Assembly: GCA_038329845.1 (NCBI GenBank)
Contig: JBBQNJ010000004.1
Coordinates: forward strand, 1 to 64,000
Reading direction: 5' to 3'
Length of the DNA stretch: 64,000 nucleotides
From: JBBQNJ01 sp038329845
GTDB lineage: Bacteria; Planctomycetota; Phycisphaerae; Tepidisphaerales; Tepidisphaeraceae
The position numbers and the translations under genes were made by a program. Positions 49,270-57,977 of this stretch are shown here, piece after piece. The notes under the pieces are model-generated. The model had not been told where the DNA came from, ran no database searches, and saw only the letters and a program-made list of their open reading frames with translations. Positions within the stretch are counted from its first letter, which is position 1; the number at the start of each line of letters is the position of its first letter.

Positions 49270-52200
49270 ATGCGGTGTTCACTCTGCGTAATCGGGTTCA
49301 CACTTGGGCTGGCGTCGCTGGTGGACCTCGCTGCGGGGCGGGAAGCGACGAATATCCCGGCCGACGCCCGCGATTTTCGCAAAAGTTGGATCGCCATCGC
49401 CCCCTCCGACCCGCCCGACTCGGTGGTCGAAGGCGATCCGTTCGAGGTTACAATCAAATATTCGCTCGATCCGGGCGATGTTGGGGCGGGCGGCGTCAAG
49501 CTGGCGTTGACGTTGCTTGGCCCGTGGATCGATAATCCCGATGGCAAATACACCACCAAGCGCCAACATATCGCCTACCGCGGCCTGACAGGAAGGAGCC
49601 TCGATGCCCAAGCGGGCCGCCACACCGAAGTAATGAAGTTCACCGCGCCCAAGGCATTTCAATATAACAGCCTGCTCTTGATCGCCGGCTTCAGGGATGC
49701 TGGCGGTAAGCCGTGGCCGTGGGATGTCCGCGCTGCCGGCCCCCGGTTCATCAAGCGTCCCGAAAATTACTCGCTGAGTACCGACCAGCCGGGCAACCTC
49801 TTCCTCTACGGCCAATCTCCCCGCATCCGCATCCAGTTCCACGAGGGTGCCAAGCCCGGTGAACGAAAAACGCTCCGCTACTCGCTGCATGACCACACCG
49901 GACGGTCCGTGAAAAGCCAGTACAGCTTCACCGCCGGCGAGGTCGGTGCGTTTGTCGAATTTTCACCGGAAATCACTTTGCACGGCACATTCGCACTGAT
50001 AGGCGAAGTCGAAGGCTGGGGCGAGCGCCAGATCGTCTTCGGGACGATTCCCGATCTGTCCCGGATCGCGTCCGAGCAGCGCATCACGCCCTTCGCTGTC
50101 ACCAATGTACGTACCGAGGGCGCCAACGCCGTCGCCAGCCGTCTTGGGTTCAGCATGGTCCGCCAGTTCACATCCTGGAAGTTGCTTCAGCCAGGGCCGG
50201 ATTTCTGGGCCTTGGAAGCGCTGGATCGCACCATCGCACGGAATAATTCATCGCACCTGCGACCGTGGATTTGTCTGGTGGACCCCCCGCCATTCGCCCA
50301 GGCCGCGCGCCCGCGCAACGTGGGCTTTGCCCCCTATGCATTTGATGAACGCGCCCTGCGCGACGCCGTCGCCAAACTCGGAGAACGCTATCGCGGCCGC
50401 ATCTGGGGCTGGGAATGGCTCAACGAGATCGTCCCTGGCGATCTCGTTGCCGATCCGGTGACGACGTACGCCGACTTCGTCCGCATCGCCACCACCGCGG
50501 CCCGCGCTGCCGATCCCCAGGCGCGCATCCAACTCGCCGGAGGCCTGTGGCCGCGAAACTTCCGAAACGATCTTCTGAGGCGCGGGATCGCGCCGTTCAT
50601 CGACGTACTTCCAGTGCATTACTCGAACTTCGACGGCGTGCGCGATGCCCAGGAAGATCTTGCCGCCGTCGGGCAGTCGCGCATCGCGGTCTGGGACAAC
50701 GAATCCAGCAGGGGTCTGAGCGTTTGGGGGATGCCTCTGGAGCAAATGATCCGCGATCGGTCACAGTCGCAATGGGTGCTGGAGCGCTGGTGCGATGAGC
50801 TGTCGGCCGGGGCGCGCCAGATCACTCTCTTCGGCGGGCAAATCGACCCGGCGGGGAATTGGTCGTACCTGCTGAATGAACAGACGCCCAGGCCGTATGC
50901 CGTCACGCTGGCAGTGCTCATCTCGCGCCTGAGCGATGCCCGCCCGCTGGGCAAATCATCCCTCCCCGGCAGGGTCGTTCTGCACGCATTCGAGCGCGGC
51001 GGCGAGGGGCTTTTGATCGCCTCGGCCACCGGCGAAAAGCCGGTCGATGCAAGCATCCCTGTCGGCGTCGATTCGGTCGTCGTCACCGACTATCAGGGTA
51101 ATCAGACTCCGATGGACTCACCCGGCGGGAAGCTGGCCCTGGCGCTTTCAAACATGCCGGTCATCATCGAACACGCCGCTGCCGATCTGCTTAAGGCGAA
51201 GCTGGCACTGAGCATTGGCGGTGTCACCCGTCCGGGCACGATCTCGCGGGTGTCCGCGATGCGCGGAGCGCCGCTGACGGTGCCGCTGCGCCTGAGGAAT
51301 CTATTCAGCCAACCGATGCCCGCGAAGGTATCGCTGCGGCGAGGTGAAACCGCGCTGGCGGAGCGCCGGATCACGCTTGAACCCGGCCAGGACACAATCG
51401 TCTTGATCGACCTGCCGGCGACCGCCGCGGCGACCCTGGATGCTTCGTGGGTGGCGCGACTCGAGTTGGGCGATCTTCCCGCCGTCGAAACCCCCTTCAC
51501 CCTCGATTGGATCGACTCGGCAATGCTGGGAAATCTCCTGAAGAACGGCGATTTCGAGCGAGATGGCGGCTGGAGTTATCCCAACAGTGCCCGCCGAGTC
51601 GAATCCGCGGGCGAGCTGGGAACCGGGCAGTTCGCAGCTCGCCTCGACAGAACCGATGGCTGGGTCAACATCAGCCAGGGGATCGCCCTGCCGGCGGGTG
51701 AGGAGTTTCTCTACACGGCCTGGATCAAGACCGACGGCGTCAAGCAGGCCGGCAGTAACATCACCTATATCTTGGATGATGGCACGCAGAAGCGATTGTA
51801 CATTCCCCATGTGTTTCAGGCACCGTCCCGCACCCGCGGTTGGCATCTATTGAGTTATCGCGGCACCGTGCCGGAACACACCAAGACTATTCAATTCACC
51901 CCTGTAGCGCGCGGCTCAGCGCCCACACTCTTCGACAACGTGCGAGTGACGCTGAGGCCGCGCGGAGCTTACGCCGCCGAGGCGTCCGGGACGAAGACCG
52001 CGCCTCGGATCGACGGCGATCTGCGTGAATGGACCGGCGAATCACCGGTCCCGCTGTTGTGCGAAAACCAGCTCGCCGACCTGACCGGCGGCTATGACTG
52101 GTCGCCCGACAACCTCGCCGGTATCGCCCGCTTCCGCTGGGACGATCAGGCGCTGTATATGGCGGTCGAGGTGATCGACGATCAGCACGTCATCCCCCCC

Positions 52201-52635
52201 GCCGGCAGTGGCGAAAAGGCGTCCGAGGGCGATTCGATCACCCTGGCGATCCAGCCGTCGATTCTGGAAGCGGAGTCGAGTGAGAAAGCGTTCGCCTACA
52301 TCATCAGCGCCGCTTCCCCCGGCGGCGGCAGTGGCCATCACACGCTTTACCGCCCCGCCAGCCGCGCTGGCGGCCTGAGCAGCGGTGAGTTAGCCAAGGA
52401 CTCCTCCAACTACGACCTGGCCATCCGCCGCGATGGTCGTTTCACCCGCTATGAGGTCCGCCTGCCGTGGTCCGAACTGGGCGTGACCCAACCGCGCCCA
52501 GGTAGCCAGATCGGTCTCTCGCTTCAGCTTCATGATCGCGACGAGGCCGACCGTTCGGCCTCGATGCTCTGGGGCGAAGGATTGTCCCCAACGTGGCAAC
52601 CCAAGATGTTTGGCGTGCTGACCCTCACGCCATAG
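49270..52635 (+). CDS. large secreted glycoside hydrolase with two carbohydrate-binding modules
   Basis: The protein has 1121 residues with a signal peptide (MRCSLCVIGFTLGLASLVDL). N-terminal beta domains (about 25-260) precede a TIM-barrel-like domain (about 262-563). The barrel has RIWGWEWLNEIVPGDL (candidate acid/base Glu near 385, the clan GH-A 'NE' pair) and RIAVWDNESSRGLSVWGM (candidate nucleophile Glu near 477). A CBM4/9-like module lies at about 757-897 (LLKNGDFERDGGWSYPNS), and a CBM9-like module at about 905-1121 (APRIDGDLREWTG, VRLPWSELGVTQPRPGSQIG). The family could be GH39-, GH5- or GH30-like; I cannot fix it. AAGGA eight bases before the ATG supports this start. Confidence 0.75.
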   Translation: MRCSLCVIGFTLGLASLVDLAAGREATNIPADARDFRKSWIAIAPSDPPDSVVEGDPFEVTIKYSLDPGDVGAGGVKLALTLLGPWIDNPDGKYTTKRQHIAYRGLTGRSLDAQAGRHTEVMKFTAPKAFQYNSLLLIAGFRDAGGKPWPWDVRAAGPRFIKRPENYSLSTDQPGNLFLYGQSPRIRIQFHEGAKPGERKTLRYSLHDHTGRSVKSQYSFTAGEVGAFVEFSPEITLHGTFALIGEVEGWGERQIVFGTIPDLSRIASEQRITPFAVTNVRTEGANAVASRLGFSMVRQFTSWKLLQPGPDFWALEALDRTIARNNSSHLRPWICLVDPPPFAQAARPRNVGFAPYAFDERALRDAVAKLGERYRGRIWGWEWLNEIVPGDLVADPVTTYADFVRIATTAARAADPQARIQLAGGLWPRNFRNDLLRRGIAPFIDVLPVHYSNFDGVRDAQEDLAAVGQSRIAVWDNESSRGLSVWGMPLEQMIRDRSQSQWVLERWCDELSAGARQITLFGGQIDPAGNWSYLLNEQTPRPYAVTLAVLISRLSDARPLGKSSLPGRVVLHAFERGGEGLLIASATGEKPVDASIPVGVDSVVVTDYQGNQTPMDSPGGKLALALSNMPVIIEHAAADLLKAKLALSIGGVTRPGTISRVSAMRGAPLTVPLRLRNLFSQPMPAKVSLRRGETALAERRITLEPGQDTIVLIDLPATAAATLDASWVARLELGDLPAVETPFTLDWIDSAMLGNLLKNGDFERDGGWSYPNSARRVESAGELGTGQFAARLDRTDGWVNISQGIALPAGEEFLYTAWIKTDGVKQAGSNITYILDDGTQKRLYIPHVFQAPSRTRGWHLLSYRGTVPEHTKTIQFTPVARGSAPTLFDNVRVTLRPRGAYAAEASGTKTAPRIDGDLREWTGESPVPLLCENQLADLTGGYDWSPDNLAGIARFRWDDQALYMAVEVIDDQHVIPPAGSGEKASEGDSITLAIQPSILEAESSEKAFAYIISAASPGGGSGHHTLYRPASRAGGLSSGELAKDSSNYDLAIRRDGRFTRYEVRLPWSELGVTQPRPGSQIGLSLQLHDRDEADRSASMLWGEGLSPTWQPKMFGVLTLTP

Positions 52636-52784
52636 CCGAAAAACTCCCGAGGTACCGGCGCGCCGGCCCTTATTTCTTGTCGTGCGCCGCGGGCTTGGTT
52701 CCGCCGACATCAAAACATCGTGCGCTCCGTGACGTATCCACGCCCCCCCACCTGTATTGTATGCTGTGCCAATTCCCTCTCGGT

Positions 52785-52813
52785 TTGATTTCGCCGGGCA
52801 AAAGTTCGATAAT
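52785..52813 (+). promoter_or_regulatory. promoter for the LuxR-type gene (TTGATT-N17-GATAAT)
   Basis: TTGATT at 52785-52790 and GATAAT at 52808-52813 are 17 bp apart. The site lies inside the longer open frame that begins at 52757, so that upstream start is unlikely to be used. The 52636-52978 gap otherwise holds only a GC palindrome (CCGGCGCGCCGG, about 52656-52667) and no supported gene. Confidence 0.55.
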
Positions 52814-52978
52814 ACCTCGGTTCGCGTAACCGGAGACTCCTGGGCACTCGATGACCGATCTCTCGGTGGCTTCAGTTCTCCGGCGGCGGAACAAATCGGT
52901 TCCCAGCGACTCGCCACGGTGGCGCTGGTCGCGATTGGAGTCATTCAGTGTCCCGACGAAGGGGACAAGGGGGCGAAT

Positions 52979-53416
52979 GTGCATACGACCGCAACGGGAC
53001 GCGAAACCGCAGCCGCGACGGCCGCAACGCGTTTATCCGTCAGGAGTCGATACGACAACCAGTCTGGCGGGCGAGTCCAGGCTGCCGCTGAAGTGCCCGC
53101 CCCGCCGCCGCTGGGACGCCGCCAGTGGCGTCGAGTCATCCGGGCTATGAACCTGACGCCCCGCCAGAGCGAGGTCGTCTCGGGACTAATCCGCAGCCAA
53201 GGCGATCGCGGCATCGCCACCAACTTGAATATCGCCGAACGCACCGTTCGCGCTCATCTCGACCATCTTTACGCCCGCCACCGCGTTTCCGACCGGATAA
53301 GCCTGGTGGTGCGCGTCTTCGAAATCGTCCTGAATCCCGAGAGCGACCCGTCGGGGATCGTCGAAAGTGACAATGTCGAAACCGCCAATTGCGGCGCATC
53401 ACGACAACGCCGATGA
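52979..53416 (+). CDS. LuxR-type helix-turn-helix regulator
   Basis: The protein has 145 residues from GTG at 52979, which has AAGGGGG about seven bases upstream and lies after the promoter at 52785-52813. The C-terminal LuxR/FixJ helix-turn-helix is clear: MNLTPRQSEVVSGLIRSQGD, then GIATNLNIAERTVRAHLDHL. There is no receiver, PAS or autoinducer-binding domain; the N-terminal ~55 residues are low complexity. It may regulate the lipoprotein genes downstream (85 bp gap) or the hydrolase upstream. A longer N-terminus (up to 219 residues) is possible if translation begins elsewhere. Confidence 0.7.
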   Translation: MHTTATGRETAAATAATRLSVRSRYDNQSGGRVQAAAEVPAPPPLGRRQWRRVIRAMNLTPRQSEVVSGLIRSQGDRGIATNLNIAERTVRAHLDHLYARHRVSDRISLVVRVFEIVLNPESDPSGIVESDNVETANCGASRQRR

Positions 53417-53500
53417 TCGTTGCGGCGACGAGATCTCTATCGGCGGTGTCGCCGGTCGTCGAATCTCGCAGTGCCTGGCACATTCAATCGGAGCGTAATC

Positions 53501-54103
53501 ATGCCCTATACACCCGCGCAAATTAGTCGGCCTGGCTTGGCTTTGAAATGCAGAACGCTCCTGCCGCTACTGGTCGCGTTCTCCGGATGCGCCGCGCCCC
53601 CGAGCGCCGTTCCCGTCAAACCGGCGAACCAATGCCTTTCCAGCCAGACCCGCGACGGCTTGACCATCGCCGCCCATCCCATCTTCAAGAACGCCGACAG
53701 CAGGGAATTTTTTGGCACGACCCTGGCTGACGATCAACTGCTGGCGGTGCTTGTCGTCGTGGACAACCAAAGCCCCACGGCCAGTTTCATCCTGGATCAA
53801 AAGGAGTGCCGGCTAATGCACTCCGACGGATCGGCCGGCCCCGTGCCGGCGCGCGATCTGCTTGGGGGGACGCCCAAGAATCCCGGGGAAGGACGCCTTG
53901 CCAGGTATGCCCTGATGGCCAACCAGTTCTGTCCGGTCGCGATTCTGCCGGGAGAGAAGGCGCAGGGATTCATCTATTTCCCGTGGCCCGAGGCATCGCA
54001 AAAGAATCCCAGGGACCTCGGCATCCGGGTCGTGGTCCGGGAATCGCCGGAAAACACGCCGCACCAGTTGGAACTGTCTATCAAGCGCGTCGATCTGAAG
54101 TGA
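53501..54103 (+). CDS. lipoprotein, unknown function
   Basis: The protein has 200 residues. The signal peptide TLLPLLVAFSGC ends in a lipobox (SGC) with the acceptor Cys at position 30. The mature part is a single mostly beta domain (DGLTIAAHPIFKNADSREFF, LAVLVVVDNQSPTASFILDQ, ILPGEKAQGFIYFPWPEA) resembling an immunoglobulin-like or DUF4352-like fold that compares 'extra cytoplasmic' binding domains; no name is secure. It is 42 bp upstream of the ankyrin lipoprotein gene and probably co-transcribed with it. Confidence 0.65.
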   Translation: MPYTPAQISRPGLALKCRTLLPLLVAFSGCAAPPSAVPVKPANQCLSSQTRDGLTIAAHPIFKNADSREFFGTTLADDQLLAVLVVVDNQSPTASFILDQKECRLMHSDGSAGPVPARDLLGGTPKNPGEGRLARYALMANQFCPVAILPGEKAQGFIYFPWPEASQKNPRDLGIRVVVRESPENTPHQLELSIKRVDLK

Positions 54104-54145
54104 GATGCGTTTGAGATTGAACTACCTTCAACAAAGGAGCCTGTC

Positions 54146-55282
54146 ATGAGCGCCGCCCTTCGCAATGCATCGCCGATCGGACTGCTGTCGCTGTTCCTGC
54201 TCGCCATGGGGTGTTCGCCGCATCCCCTGCACGATGCGATCGCCAGGCACGACGTGAAGGAGGCGAAGGAGCTGATCAACAAGGGAACGGACTTGTCGAT
54301 CCGCGACGAGCAGCAGCGCACGGCGATGCACGTCGCGGCTGACTCCGGCCAGATCGAGATCGGTCGGTTGCTTGCCGAGCAGCGGATCGACTTGAACGCC
54401 ACGGACTCCGCGGGCAGAACCGCACTGCATCTCGCCGCCATAAAGGACCGCGCCGATTTCGTGGAGTTGCTGGCGAAAAAGGGGGCGGATGTGAAGATCG
54501 CCGACCGCTTTGGCTCAACGCCGCTTCTCGATGCCGCTGGCAATGGGAAGGCAAACTCGGTCCGTGCCTTGTTGGACAACGGCGCGCCGGTGGACCTGAC
54601 CAACAAGCAGAAGGTGACGCCGCTGATGGCTGCCTGTGCGTTCCGGGAGGAATCGGCCGCATCGGTAGTCCGGCTGCTCCTTGAACGCCATGCCGATCCC
54701 AAACTCACGTCCGAAGACGGCCAAACCGCGCTGCACCGGGCCGCAATGCGTCCGGACCCGCAAGCGGTACGCCTTCTCATCACCGCCGGCGCCGACATCC
54801 ACGCCTGCGCGAAGGACAAGACCCAGCCGCTGGATCAGGCGGCGATGGCCAAGGCCACCGCGAGCGCTGCCTGCCTGCTCGATGCCGGGGCCAAGCCTCG
54901 GCTGATCCCCACTTGGCCGCTCGCCAGCGCCAAAACGTACCAAATCACCGCCGACTACCTCGCGGGCAAGGGCCGCTGCGCCGAAGCCTGCGGGGCCTAC
55001 GAAGTGGCGATTCAGCAATACGCCTTCGAAGCCGAAACCGACTGGCGAATGGCCAAACGCTATGGCGACCAGGCCGCGGGTGAGTTTTTCGGCAACGTCG
55101 CCATGATCATGGCCGTGGCCGTGGTCAGTGGAGGCAGCATGAGCTACCAGCCGGCCATTACTATGACACATTCAAATATGGAACACGCCGAAGCGGCTAT
55201 GAGCGAAGCCCGCAAGGAGGCCGATCGCTGCGCCGGCAAGCTCGCCCAGACCGCGCGGACCGCAGCCAAAAAGGTACCATGA
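54146..55282 (+). CDS. ankyrin-repeat lipoprotein
   Basis: The protein has 378 residues. The signal peptide GLLSLFLLAMGC ends in a lipobox with Cys 23. Six or so ankyrin repeats span about 26-255 (for example RTAMHVAADSGQIEIGRLLA, RTALHLAAIKDRADFVELLA and QTALHRAAMRPDPQAVRLLI). The C-terminal ~110 residues are helical with a short hydrophobic stretch (NVAMIMAVAVVSGGSM). AAAGGAG upstream supports the ATG at 54146. The TGA stop is shared with the first base of a MITE-like element, and the pre-insertion site would have given the same stop. Confidence 0.85.
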   Translation: MSAALRNASPIGLLSLFLLAMGCSPHPLHDAIARHDVKEAKELINKGTDLSIRDEQQRTAMHVAADSGQIEIGRLLAEQRIDLNATDSAGRTALHLAAIKDRADFVELLAKKGADVKIADRFGSTPLLDAAGNGKANSVRALLDNGAPVDLTNKQKVTPLMAACAFREESAASVVRLLLERHADPKLTSEDGQTALHRAAMRPDPQAVRLLITAGADIHACAKDKTQPLDQAAMAKATASAACLLDAGAKPRLIPTWPLASAKTYQITADYLAGKGRCAEACGAYEVAIQQYAFEAETDWRMAKRYGDQAAGEFFGNVAMIMAVAVVSGGSMSYQPAITMTHSNMEHAEAAMSEARKEADRCAGKLAQTARTAAKKVP

Positions 55283-55387
55283 CGAATGCCATTCACTTAA
55301 CGTGAAAACGGCTGGGGAAAGTCGCCTTATTGGTCCAAGACTGCTGTTGAGTTCGCCGACTTTGGCCCTTAAGTGAATGGCATTCGT
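55282..55387. mobile_element. 106-bp MITE-like element with 19-bp perfect terminal inverted repeats
   Basis: ACGAATGCCATTCACTTAA (55282-55300) and its exact reverse complement (55369-55387) bound a 106-bp segment that encodes nothing. ACCATG flanks it directly on both sides (55276-55281 and 55388-55393), fitting a 6-bp target-site duplication. It has inserted at the stop codon of the ankyrin lipoprotein gene. No transposase with these ends is in the window; it is presumably mobilised in trans. Confidence 0.8.
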
Positions 55388-55603
55388 ACCATGACCTTTT
55401 CGCTCTCGCCATTCCAGCGCTGATGATGGTCACGTTCACAGACGCTCAGCACACCGCCGACTGTGGCACCGCCGCCCTCGGCGGTGAGCAGGTGAAGGGG
55501 TGAGAAGATGAGGGGGCGAGGGGGTGAGACGGCGCGCTCCGCACCTCCGTGTATCCGTCCCGGCGTACATTCCTCGCCATTCCACGCCGGCGAGGGCGAC
55601 GGC

Positions 55604-55743
55604 GCCACATTCGCTCCATCTTGTCACCTCGTCATACGTCCCCCCTTTGTCACTCCACACCGCCGGCGGCGGTGCCGCATTTGCTCCACCTTGTCACTTG
55701 GTCACACCTCCCCCGTTTGTCACTCCACACCGCCGATGGCGGT
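55604..55743. repeat. two tandem 70-bp units carrying CACCGCC...GGCGGTG hairpins
   Basis: Units beginning near 55604 and 55674 share GCTCCA-CTTGTCAC--CGTCA--C-TCCCCC-TTTGTCACTCCACACCGCCG--GGCGGT with a 70-bp period. Each ends in a CACCGCC/GGCGGTG hairpin, and a third such hairpin lies at 55469-55488. A G-rich stretch (about 55496-55541) sits between. The whole 55283-55787 gap holds the MITE and these repeats and no gene. Confidence 0.7.
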
Positions 55744-55774
55744 AGCGCCGATTCCCCTCTCCGTCGGTTTCTCT

Positions 55775-55780
55775 TACAAT
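55775..55780 (+). promoter_or_regulatory. -10 element (TACAAT) predicting a leaderless mRNA
   Basis: TACAAT ends 7 bases before the aldo/keto reductase ATG, so transcription would start at or next to the start codon. The -35 position (55752-55757) is only TTCCCC. No Shine-Dalgarno sequence precedes the ATG. Confidence 0.45.
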
Positions 55781-55787
55781 CCCGGCC

Positions 55788-56729
55788 ATGAAATACCGCA
55801 CCCTGGGCAAGACCGGCATGGTGGTTTCCGTGGTGGGAATGGGCACTTGGCAACTCGGGGGGGAATGGGGCAAGGATTTTTCGCAGGACGAAGTGGATGG
55901 GATGTTCGATGCCGCCCGTGAGGTCGGGATCAACCTGATCGACACCGCCGAATGTTACGGCGACCACGCCTCCGAGCGGCTGATCGGCGCCGCCGTCGAG
56001 GGGGGGCGCGACCGCGAGCGGTGGATCATCGCCACCAAGTTTGGACACGTCTTCCATGGGTTCATGAACCGCACCGATGAGCGGGCCCCGGCGGATGCGG
56101 TCCGCCAGGTCGAGGCCTCGCTCAAGGCACTGCGAACCGATTACGTCGATCTGCTGCAATACCACTCGGTCTCGGATGCTGATTTCGACAACGAGGCCCT
56201 GCACGATACGCTGGTGAAGTTGGTGAAGAGCGGGAAGGTTCGCCATCTGGGCAACTCCATCGGATCGAACGACAACCTGCACCAGACCGAGCGCTCGCCG
56301 TGGGCCGGCGTCGAAGCCATCCAGCTCATTTACAACCGCCTGGACCGCAAGCCCGAGCAGCGGGTTTTGCCGGCGTGCGAGCGAATGAATCTCGGGGTCC
56401 TGGCCCGGGTGCCGCTGGCCAGCGGGTTTTTGAGCGGGAAGTATTCTCCCGGTGCCCAGTTCAAAAGCGGGGATGTTCGCGCTGGCCGCGACCAGGCGCG
56501 GACCGATGAACAGCTGCGAGAAGTCCAGCGGATCACCCGCGAGGAGGTTCCCGCCGACGTGTCGATCGCGTCGTGGGCGCTAGCCTGGTGTTTGCGAAAT
56601 CCGGCGGTCACCTGCGTGATCCCCGGCTGCAAGAGCGCCGAGCAGGTGCGAGCCAACGCCGCCGCCGCCGACCCCGATCTGGTGCGCGATGATCATCCTC
56701 AGGCGGCGACGCCGCCGGCGGGAGATTGA
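55788..56729 (+). CDS. aldo/keto reductase
   Basis: The protein has 313 residues with a TIM barrel. It starts MKYRTLGKTGMVVSVVGMGT (the GKTG...GlG family N-terminus). The catalytic Asp/Tyr are in LIDTAECYGDHASERLIG, Lys in WIIATKFGH and His in VDLLQYHSVS. The C-terminal NADPH-binding end contains VIPGCKSAEQVRANAAA. It reduces aldehydes or ketones with NADPH, substrate unknown. It is probably co-transcribed with the HEAT-repeat gene 6 bp downstream. The mRNA is likely leaderless. Confidence 0.93.
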   Translation: MKYRTLGKTGMVVSVVGMGTWQLGGEWGKDFSQDEVDGMFDAAREVGINLIDTAECYGDHASERLIGAAVEGGRDRERWIIATKFGHVFHGFMNRTDERAPADAVRQVEASLKALRTDYVDLLQYHSVSDADFDNEALHDTLVKLVKSGKVRHLGNSIGSNDNLHQTERSPWAGVEAIQLIYNRLDRKPEQRVLPACERMNLGVLARVPLASGFLSGKYSPGAQFKSGDVRAGRDQARTDEQLREVQRITREEVPADVSIASWALAWCLRNPAVTCVIPGCKSAEQVRANAAAADPDLVRDDHPQAATPPAGD

Positions 56730-56735
56730 GCGCCG

Positions 56736-57728
56736 ATGAGCCGCGCCGACTGGATCGAATCCGAACGGACCCGTTTGCACGCCCTGCTCACCGGGCCGCT
56801 GGATGAATCAAAGCTGATCGAGTTGCGGGGGGGCCGGGGGCTGGGTTCGCGCGACGCGCTGATCGCGGCCAAGGCGGCATCGGTGGCGCTGGCGCTCGAT
56901 GCCCGGGCGACCGAGCCGCAACTGCTCGCCGCGTTCGAGCGGTTCATGGCCAACCCGCTTCGCACCGACAAGGGATGCCTGGCCAAGGCCGCGATCGCCA
57001 AGACGCTGTATGATTTCGGGGCCGAGTGCGAAGACCTCTATCTTCGCGGCGCTCGTCATACGCAGCGGGAGAAGGGATTCGGCGGGCCGGTGGACACGGC
57101 GGTGGAATTGCGCTCGACCTGCGCCTGGGCGCTGGTGAAGATCGGCTCGCGACGGGCGATGGCCGAACTGGTCAACCTGATGGCCGACCCCGACCGCGGG
57201 GCGCGGCTGGCCGGGGTTCGCGGCGTGGTCTACGCGGGCCGTGAAGAAGGGGCGATGCTGCTGCGGCTCAAAGCCCGCTGCGGTGATGCCGACATCGAGG
57301 TGATTTCCGAGTCGATGCGCGGGGTGATGCAACTGACGCCGAGCGAAGGACTCGAGTTCGTCGGGGCGTTCCTGGAATCGACCGACCCGGCGATTCGCCA
57401 GGCCGCGGCGTTGGCCCTGGGCGAATCGCGCCGGCCGGAGGCTCTGGATTTTCTACGACAATCGTTCGACCGAGAGCCGCGGCCGGAAGTTCGGGAAAAC
57501 CTCTTGTTGTCGGCGGCGATTCTCCGCACTCCCGACGCGATCGACTGGCTCGGCCTGGTCCTTCGCACCGCCTCACTCCCCGATGCCATCGCCGCCCTCA
57601 ACGCGTTGGCGACGTTCCAGAACGACCCGCACGTCCGGTCCCTCGCCGCCGCCGCCGTTGAGGAGCGAGACGATGCGGCGATTAGCCAGCATCTGGCCGA
57701 ACGGTTCAAAGGCCCGCCCGATCCGTAA
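56736..57728 (+). CDS. HEAT-repeat protein
   Basis: The protein has 330 residues, soluble, entirely helical. HEAT/PBS-lyase-type repeats include STCAWALVKIGSRRAMAELV, DPAIRQAAALALGESRRPEA and RPEVRENLLLSAAILRTPDA. Such repeats bind other proteins; no catalytic residue is seen. It starts 6 bp after the aldo/keto reductase stop, so the two are likely one operon. Confidence 0.85.
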   Translation: MSRADWIESERTRLHALLTGPLDESKLIELRGGRGLGSRDALIAAKAASVALALDARATEPQLLAAFERFMANPLRTDKGCLAKAAIAKTLYDFGAECEDLYLRGARHTQREKGFGGPVDTAVELRSTCAWALVKIGSRRAMAELVNLMADPDRGARLAGVRGVVYAGREEGAMLLRLKARCGDADIEVISESMRGVMQLTPSEGLEFVGAFLESTDPAIRQAAALALGESRRPEALDFLRQSFDREPRPEVRENLLLSAAILRTPDAIDWLGLVLRTASLPDAIAALNALATFQNDPHVRSLAAAAVEERDDAAISQHLAERFKGPPDP

Positions 57729-57753
57729 TAGAAGCGAGTTTCCTACGTTTCCC

Positions 57754-57866
57754 AGCCATCCGCGGCCGAGCCCTGAGGGCTGAAGCGAAGCGCTGCCGGT
57801 CCCTGTGGGATAAAGCGAATCGCGGCCGGGGCGTGTGGCCGAAGCGAAGCGCTGCCCGGGCGACGC
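57754..57866. repeat. 30-bp tandem repeat, three full units and a partial one
   Basis: Units at 57777-57806, 57807-57836 and 57837-57866 share GGGC-GAAGCGAAGCGCTGCC plus a GGTCCCTGT-like tail, with a partial unit from about 57754. The GAAGCGAAGCGCTGCC core contains the palindrome AGCGCT. It lies between the HEAT gene stop and the LacI promoter. Confidence 0.7.
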
Positions 57867-57910
57867 TGCTGACTATTTCCGGTTCTCGGGTAATGATGAT
57901 CATTTTTTTC

Positions 57911-57939
57911 TTGACATGAGCGTGGTGGCGCCATATGAA
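57911..57939 (+). promoter_or_regulatory. LacI-prepilin gene promoter (TTGACA-N17-TATGAA)
   Basis: A perfect TTGACA at 57911-57916 is followed after 17 bp by TATGAA (57934-57939) in a locally AT-rich stretch. A TATAAC overlaps just downstream (57940-57945). Confidence 0.75.
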
Positions 57940-57941
57940 TA

Positions 57942-57969
57942 TAACGTCAAAGTCGATTGAGAGGACGTT
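57942..57969. promoter_or_regulatory. candidate operator: TAACGTC-N14-GACGTTA inverted repeat
   Basis: Perfect 7-bp arms at 57942-57948 and 57963-57969 lie just downstream of the -10 element and before the ATG, where a repressor would block transcription. The spacing of the arms is wider than in a classical LacI operator. AACGTCAA from the left arm recurs at 63975-63982 upstream of the esterase gene. Confidence 0.45.
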
Positions 57970-57977
57970 AAAGTAGC

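Noticed and set aside
52757..52978. Upstream start giving a 219-residue LuxR-type protein
   Set aside because: A good promoter lies inside this segment and the added residues have no domain character; the GTG at 52979 has a ribosome binding site.
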